From Uranotaenia lowii (lineage: Eukaryota > Arthropoda > Insecta > Diptera > Culicidae): DNA of 64,000 nucleotides. Both the position numbers and the translations under genes were made by a program. Where the stretch lies: contig NC_073692.1 of NCBI RefSeq assembly GCF_029784155.1, positions 159,183,582-159,247,581 of the forward strand, in the 5' to 3' direction. This document shows positions 57,885 to 64,000 of this stretch, in pieces (positions within the stretch are counted from its first letter, which is position 1; the number at the start of each line of letters is the position of its first letter). A model generated the notes under the pieces. It ran no database searches. It saw nothing but the letters and a program-made list of their open reading frames with translations, and was not told where the DNA came from.

Positions 57885-59173
57885 AAGGGTGATACGGTCA
57901 AAATTTGGTCAAGGGAAAACGCGTGTAAATCGGTGAAATCGTTTATTTAAAAAATCAAATTAAATTTCTTTTTCAAGTTTAATTAGGATAAAATCCATAA
58001 AAAATATTCAGTAAAACTTCCGCTTTTCCTAATCCGAATTTCCGGGCCTTAAGCTTAACCCCAGCCATCAGATTTTGTACAGCCACCTTGTCCACCCTCT
58101 TCGCAGCAGAAATCCAGTTTGGCTTGAACTGCTGCTCGTTCTTAGCAGTTTTTTTTGGTTTTCTTTAGATTCCGCTTGACAATAGCCCAGTATTTCTCAA
58201 TTGGGTGGAGCTCTGGCGTGTTGGGAGGGTTCTTGTCCTTGGGAACCACCTGCACGTTGTTGACGGCGGACCACTCCATGGCCTTTTTACCGTAATGGCA
58301 AGATGCCAACTCCGGCCAGAACAGTACGGAACAACCGCGTTTCTTCAGGAAACACAGACGTTTATTCAAACACTCTTTCACGTATATTTCTTGGTTGACA
58401 GTCCCGGAAGCAATGAAAATGCTGCTTTTCAAGCCACAGGTAAAGATGGCTTGCCAAACCAAATATTTCTTCGCGAACTTTGACAGTTTCATGTGCTTAA
58501 AAATATCTGCTACCTTTCCCCTTCCTTTTGCCGTATAAAACTCCTGTCCTGGAAGCTGCTTGTAGTCGGCTTTGACGTAGGTTTCGTCGTCCATTACCAC
58601 GCAGTCAAACTTCGTCAGCATCGTCGTGTACAGCCTCCGGGATCGTGCTTTGGCCGTCGTATTTTGTTTATCATCGCGATTTGGAGTCACTACCTTCTTG
58701 TAAGTCAATAGTCCGCCTCGTGTTTTGGCTCGATGCACGGTTGTAGATGATACACACAGCTTATTTGCGGCATCTCGGAGAGAGAGGTTAGGGTTTCGCT
58801 TGAAACTACCGGCAACTCTCTTTCTCGTTTCAGCGGCTTCCGGTTTTCGATTTCCCCCCGATCCAGACTTCCTGGCTGTCGACAAACGCTTTAATTACAA
58901 ACACTTAAATTACATTTGTAACGGTTGGTTTGGCAACTTTTAGCGATTTTACCAGCTTTGCGTGCGAGTAGCTCGAATTTTCGCGATGCGCTAGCAAAAT
59001 TTTGATACGCTGCTCATCTTCCGTTTTGACAACTGAAGAGTGAATACCAAAATCAAAATAGGACATTCTACACACACACACCTTCAAAATGAGGGGTGTT
59101 CAGGTTTTTTAAATGCAAAATTGAAAGAAATACGTCAAGTTGATATTGACCAAATTTTGACCGTATCACCCTT
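57885..59173 (-). mobile_element. Tc1/mariner element of DD37E type
   Basis: Perfect 28-bp inverted terminal repeats (57885-57912 and 59146-59173, starting AAGGGTGATACGGTC) are flanked by TA at 57883-57884 and 59174-59175. 1289 bp with a minus-strand transposase pseudogene. Perfect ends suggest a fairly recent insertion into the hAT element. Confidence 0.93.
58142..59087 (-). pseudogene. Tc1/mariner DD37E transposase, frameshifted
   Basis: The N-terminal part (59087-58905, likely start at the second ATG at 59066) has a helix-turn-helix (LVKSLKVAKPTVTNVI). A frame change near 58890-58905 leads to the main frame (58885-58142), with a second helix-turn-helix (LSLRDAANKLCVSSTTVH) and catalytic blocks VVMDDETYVKADY, FWPELASCHYGK and NTPELHPIEKYW. 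The spacing from the second to the third acid is 37 residues, the DD37E arrangement known from mosquitoes. The second catalytic position, normally aspartate (WPDLAS), is glutamate here. Total length is near the family's usual 320-350 residues. The family role is cut-and-paste transposition at TA. The frame shift and the D-to-E change make this copy probably inactive. Confidence 0.88.
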
Positions 59174-59460
59174 TATGAATACTTTGCATGACGTAAAGTG
59201 AAAGATTTGAACATAACTACATAAGCAGAATATTAAAAAAATGTAGGCAAAGTTAAAATTGAATTAAACTTTATGTAGCCGACACCTTTAAATATTATGC
59301 TCCTCACAACTAGCAGAATTTTCAAAATTCAGGACATCAAGTGAACGTGTCTTCAGAATTTTAAGCATCTGGCAAATGTGATCTACATGTGATTTTCAGT
59401 ATTGTGCGCCCAATTGAATGATAAATGAAATTCAATACTTTGTATATTATTCGGTAATGT

Positions 59461-60213
59461 GACTCAGAGCAGACATTTTTCAAGCATCATAGTTGACATG
59501 GTTGCTGATTTTCCTTCATCGTCACGTTTCAAATCTCATTTGACTACTAGTCAAGCTTCAAGGGACTGGAAAACCTTGACTATCGTCATGGATTTCTGTT
59601 CACGTGATGGATGTTATTTTTCAAACGACGGTCGTCAAGCAAGTTGACGGCGTCGGTTCAAAGCATTTTATGTATGATTCGAAAATTTTTGTGTATTTGA
59701 ATTGCTTGTTGGGCGATTTGCCAGTGTCAAAAACAAATAAAATTCGGATTCAAAAAATACTACCAATTGCGGGATTACAATATTGTAAAGGAATTTTTAT
59801 ATAGATGATTATTAAAGGCAATTTTTTTGCGCATAGTCGATATTGTCCTTCTAGTCCCTAGCGAATTCTCATCGGTCGTGACAGTTGATGTTACGCTCGA
59901 AAATGTCCCGGTCCCGAACTATCCTGGAATGATCTCCAAAAACGGAAACGACCAAGACCATATCGTAACTTGTGTTTTTCGGCGTCGTCTTAGGATGTTT
60001 TTTTTATGTAAACAATATTTCGTCACAGTCAAAAAGATGACGACGGACAGAAGGCGACTATGATTATTTCGACGCTTCATTTGACTGAAGGTTGAGGCAA
60101 GATTGTTTGCTTGGTTACTCATTTGAAGGCGTCTGTTATGAATGCGACTGCTTTAACTTTTTCACAGTCACAGTTTTATGACTGATGACGGTGAATTTTG
60201 TATGCTCTGAATG
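59461..60213. repeat. Inverted-repeat unit rich in GTC/GAC words inside the hAT element
   Basis: ACTCAGAGCAGACATTTTTC at the left partly mirrors the right end (GAATTTTGTATGCTCTGAAT). The interior has many TGACG, GTCGTC and GACTAT words on both strands. It may be a further nested element. Weak. Confidence 0.35.
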
Positions 60214-60639
60214 TGACTATAACTGACAAAATCAGTTCAAGGATTCTTTCAAAGTTTCAAAACAAAAATTAATAAAATCAAATCAACGGTGATTAACTCT
60301 TAATAGCAAATTTAAAAAAAATGTATCCGTTACGGAATCTTCATTGAATATTTAAGTGGGTTTGGAAAATACTGGCTGCAGGCATCACACTTGAAATTTT
60401 CAATGTGCTCAAAGACTCAAAAGTAAACTTAAAAAAAAGCACCTATTATTTAATTATTAAAGAAAATGCTTCGAGGTGAAAAGGTCAATTTTGTTAATGA
60501 TTAGCCTGTGATTTTGTTTTCAAATAGATTTTCAGAATTGAAGTTTTCATTCATTCTCAATGCTAATACGAGTTTGAAAAGCTGTCAAATTTTAATTTTT
60601 AATTCTCAATTTTTAGTTTTGTTATTTTGTATTTCGGGT

Positions 60640-61025
60640 TATTTTCGGGTATCTATGAACTTTTTAACCCTTTATTCATTGATAAAGCATTCCAGATTTT
60701 GGCATTGGGTTTCTAAATTTAAAACTCCAAACCGGGTAATATACGGGCAAATCCAGCCAAACCTACGTATGTTCCATAAAAAGGCAAGCGAAAAGTTTTA
60801 AAAATGAACATACGAAAATCTTAATAACAATTAATTCACAATTTTAGAAAATGCATGCGCTGAAACTAATTAAAAATTTTGACTTTGGTTAAAATTGTGA
60901 ATAATCTTGGAACAAAAACAGGGCCTTTTTTCTCGATATCCGGGCATCCGTACCGGACCAGACATTCCCATTTTTTTCTTCGAAAAAGTGGGAAAACCCG
61001 GTTGAATTCGGGCAATCTGGAATGC
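60640..61025. repeat. TAAGGTTGCCAGATT-family fragment
   Basis: The right end GGGCAATCTGGAATGCT and subterminal AAAACCCGG, ATATCCGGGCATCC and CGGGCAAATCC words match the family. The left end is not clear. Confidence 0.45.
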
Positions 61026-61777
61026 TAATGAGTTATCAATATTCAGAAACAATTAAATTATCGTTTGGAATACAAATTTATCAGATAGGATTGAGGTGGT
61101 TTCTCCAATATGTTTATGTTGTTATGCGTCAACGTTGTGGTTGTATTTGGAAACAGTTGATTAATTCTAATACGATTTTGGAAATTTCAATTGATCAATT
61201 TTCATAGAGGGCGAAAAAGTTATTGCAAGTGCTTAAAATATTTTTGTAAATGATAAACTATGATTTTCCTGTTCGCTACAGTACAACTTTGGTGTTCGAT
61301 TGATTCAAAATCTACATAGGTTTTGGAAATAAATAATTTTATTTAAGTTTCTTTTGCTTAAAAACAACAGTTTCTCTGTGCATTCATGGTTATTGATAAA
61401 TTAAATCTTTATCTTTATGCTGATGCTTCAAAAACAGTGAAAAGCAAAAAATTGCAAAATTTAGTCGAGGATTAATAACTTAAATAAATTCCTATAAAAA
61501 TGAAAAAAAAAAAGTAAAATTAGGCTTCAAAATTCTATTTTGCCATTTGGTCCTTTACGCTTGTTCCTACAGCGGATAAAATTTTAATATTCACTTCTGG
61601 AGCTACGAAATATGTGTGCCAGGTCACAAGACTCAATTAGCGCATCAGCACGATTTTATGAATATTTTATCCAAATATATATATAATATTAGCGCAGTGA
61701 GCTGAAGAGCCGCAGTTTCACATCAAAAGAGCCGCATGCGGCTCGCGAGCCGCAGGTTGCCGACCTATGCTATAGGA

Positions 61778-62478
61778 TAATAAAAGCAATATAAAGTTTG
61801 TAGGTGATCATTGATTCAATCCGCCATGATAGAATGGATGATAAAATGTAGATGCAGAACACTTGCACTCTCCTGTTTCCACACATAAAAAGGATTTTCA
61901 TGTATGAGTAACTATTCAATAATTTGAAAAATATTGATTTAGTTTCATGCTTGAAGTGTATCAAAGAATCAGGTCTGCAAATATCTAATGTTAATGATAA
62001 TAACATAGAAAAATAATATTTATGGGAGAAGTTTTTTAGCGGCGTTCAAATCTAATTTTACAAATATAAAAATATTGGCTAGTTTATTTCGAATAACCAA
62101 GCTATGAAATTTTGTTAGCCTGAATTAAAATTTCTGCTTTCGAATTTTGTCTGTATTGTTGATAAATCAGGGCCGAATTCTGTTTTTATCCTGATATCCA
62201 AATAACCGAGACAAAACCGGCTTTCATTTTTTTTTTGCAAGCATGGATAAAACCAGCAGGCAAGCATGCAAACAATGAGACATAAATACAATATCAAAGT
62301 CCATTTTAAATGATTTTATGAAAATTAGGAATTGCAATGCGGGCAATAATCTGTTTCAGTTGGTAAATAAATAGACAGCTAAATTAAACCGAAGGATTAA
62401 TCATTATTGAAAATGTTTTAACAGATTAAAATAAAATGAGTTAAAAATATAACGAAATAGCTTAATCGAACTCCAAGG
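61778..62478. other. AT-rich DNA, nothing firm
   Basis: A patch at 62180-62260 (GATATCCAAATAACCGAG, ACAAAACCGG) weakly recalls the TAAGGTTGCCAGATT family. No gene is supported. Confidence 0.4.
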
Positions 62479-63471
62479 AAGGTTGCCGAAAACATGGAAA
62501 AATCTATTACTTCACAGAGTTTTGAGCCAATTTTCTTCATAGAATCTGTATCGCAGAAAACATAATTTTAGAAATATTTACAAATTTTACATAATATTTG
62601 TCTTTTTTCAAAATTCAATTTTTTATGTCGATATGTGTTCAGTCCACCCAGCGGACTGAAGAACAGGAGAAACAGCGAGAACGGAGAAAATCCGATGCGC
62701 GACGCCCGAGCGCTATAAAAACAAGCGGTCGCGCTCCGGTCGGGTGAGTTTTAATCCAACCGTCGAGCGAGCAACATCATCCCGGGAGAGTCGAGAGCGG
62801 CTCAAGAAGAGAGTCAGCCAGCAGTGGGCTGCATCGAGGCCACCGGAAGGAAGCAGCAGCCAACGTTGCTCGCCGAGCAAGAAGAAGAAAAAGAATAAGT
62901 GATAGTCAGTGTAAATAGTTTCTAGAGAAATAAAGATGAAACAACGGCAGCAGTAAAACATTCGAGTTCTCTTTTGCTTCGCTCCTGCTCTTGCTCCGAT
63001 GCCACAACCAATCGGCTCTTTTCAGAGCCTACTTCGAAAGAGTTTGGATTTTGGTCAACTAGGCGACCGAGATCCCCCCGAGCCTTGGCCCCCAGGCAGC
63101 GTTCTGACAACCTGCCTCCACTGGTGGGACAATCTACGTGGTTGTCCCTTTGAGGTCCAATCCCACGAGGGGGGCTAACAAATGTGCCACACCAGTGGTA
63201 GTTTTGCCAAGCGCTCACACTCCGCATACAGTCCACACGCAACAATATAAATTTTGGATTATTATCTCTAAATTGTAAAAAAAAAAGATAAAATTGGTAA
63301 TGTTAATTGATTTTTCTTAAGTAAAATGTATAAAAGACGCAATTTGACATGATTTTTTGAATAAAATTAATAGAAAACGCATCACAGAAAACCGGCACAG
63401 AATCTTTGGGTAAAATCACAGAAAGTCTGATTTTTTTTTCGTTTAAACACATATTTTTTTTCGGCAACCTT
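62479..63471. mobile_element. Small inverted-repeat element, family AAGGTTGCCGAAA, copy 2, with solo LTR inside
   Basis: Ends AAGGTTGCCGAAA (62479) and TTTTTTTCGGCAACCTT (to 63471). Without the solo LTR it is about 380 bp, the same size as copy 1 (16098-16480), and shares its internal blocks (ATAGAATCTGTATC, AAATCACAGAAAGTC). Confidence 0.7.
62636..63244 (-). mobile_element. Solo LTR (609 bp) of an unidentified retrotransposon
   Basis: Starts TGTTCAGTCC and ends CACGCAACA (terminal TGTT/AACA inverted repeat), flanked by ATATG (62631-62635) and ATATA (63245-63249), a 5-bp duplication with one mismatch. It is GC-rich against its surroundings. It has a TATA box (TATAAAA, 62714-62720) and AATAAA at 62929-62934 reading on the plus strand, so its transcription direction is probably plus even though the strand is not proven. 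No internal region remains, so it arose by LTR-LTR recombination. Its interruption of the 62479-63471 element supports the insertion. Confidence 0.75.
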
Positions 63472-64000
63472 GACTTGGAGTTGAATTATGAAAATGTTTA
63501 TTTGATAAAATAATTTGAGCATAGTTAATTGGAAAATTGGAATTTTGTATTTTCAGATTGGAACAAGAATTCTAAATATTTACTTGAATGGAGGATTATT
63601 TTGAAACATATTTGATCACAATCGGAAGAATAAAAAAATGCTTTAAAGTAACTGAAAAAAAAATTCAATCGAATTTCAAATCTAGGACTGCTAAAGGGAT
63701 GAAATTGATAGTACATAGCTTATTCAAATAACAACAAAGTTTCAATATACTACTTATCATAATTTGAAACAAGTCGCTAAAATTGTAAAAATATGAAAAA
63801 ATATTGTAATGTTTTCTAAAGTTAGCATCCCATATTTCCGGATCTATCCGGACCTCCCCGAATTTAAAAAAAAAATAGAAAAATGTCCTATCCGGTCCAG
63901 TTGGTAGGGGTATTTTGGTAACTAGTCAGAATTAGTCAGAGTTTATTCACATTTTTCCTAAAATTAATCAAAATCCTATTTTTGTTTTAATATTTCTGTT
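63472..64000. other. AT-rich DNA; start of a possible element at the window edge
   Basis: Mostly featureless. From 63824 AGCATCCCATATTTCCGG and the following CTATCCGG words look like a left end of the TAAGGTTGCCAGATT family running out of the window. Confidence 0.35.

Larger units (their letters stand above)
57532..61777. mobile_element. hAT-type transposon with nested insertions
   Basis: Terminal repeats CAGTGGTCGCCAACCT (57540-57555) and AGGTTGCCGACCTATG (61754-61769) match at 13 of 16 positions. They are flanked by 8-bp duplications GTATAGGA (57532-57539) and CTATAGGA (61770-61777), one mismatch. The right subterminal region has repeated GAGCCGC and GCGGCTC words, typical of hAT ends. No hAT transposase was found, so it is non-autonomous or gutted. 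It contains the Tc1-like element (57885-59173), an inverted-repeat unit (59461-60213) and a TAAGGTTGCCAGATT-family piece (about 60640-61025). Confidence 0.72.

Overview
The window looks like nuclear DNA from a dipteran insect, most likely a mosquito. It is strongly AT-rich and crowded with dead and nested transposable elements, and it has one candidate splice-bounded host exon. The mosquito reading rests on element families (BEL/Pao with a PHD-finger gag, Jockey- and CR1-like LINEs, a Tc1-type transposase with DD37E spacing) and is inference, not species identification. No bacterial operons, CRISPR arrays or rRNA genes were seen.

Left part (1-20 kb): a decayed Jockey-like LINE (490-3530), a tRNA-derived SINE (about 3925-4050), then the most layered locus. 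A BEL/Pao retrotransposon remnant (8159-14732) keeps gag, protease, an integrase scrap, a polypurine tract and its 3' LTR. It was split by a TA-flanked DNA transposon (11112-14134), which was itself hit by a CR1/Jockey-type LINE (about 12000-14080, minus strand). Short non-coding elements follow at 16.1 and 17.3 kb.

Middle (20-35 kb): a foldback element with arms of about 500 bp (23478-25583) carrying a nested hAT-like element (24426-25205). It is followed by the youngest element in the window, a full-length BEL/Pao retrotransposon (27482-34774). Its 1757-codon Gag-Pol reading frame is uninterrupted, its LTRs are almost identical, and its primer binding site matches the 3' end of tRNA-Tyr. 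Between pol and the 3' LTR lie two diverged copies of a module that looks like a 61-63 nt GT-AG intron, with a hairpin between them.

Right part (35-64 kb): several non-coding inverted-repeat families, each with two or more copies here and often nested. A plus-strand terminal exon (42859-42948) with a polyadenylation signal at 43165 is the best host-gene candidate. Further right are a 215-bp near-perfect palindrome (54937-55151), a SINE with clear target duplications (55935-56341), a hAT element with an 8-bp target duplication (57532-61777) containing a Tc1-like element with perfect 28-bp terminal repeats (57885-59173), and a solo LTR (62636-63244) inserted in a small inverted-repeat element.

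The genes do not form a pathway. The window reads as intronic or intergenic DNA of at least one host gene, built up by successive insertions whose order can be read from the nesting. Stretches at 4.3-5.5, 19.2-19.9, 35.6-36.2 and 51.5-52.8 kb are richer in GC and show no transposon signature, so they are the likeliest unique host DNA, but I could not identify genes in them.
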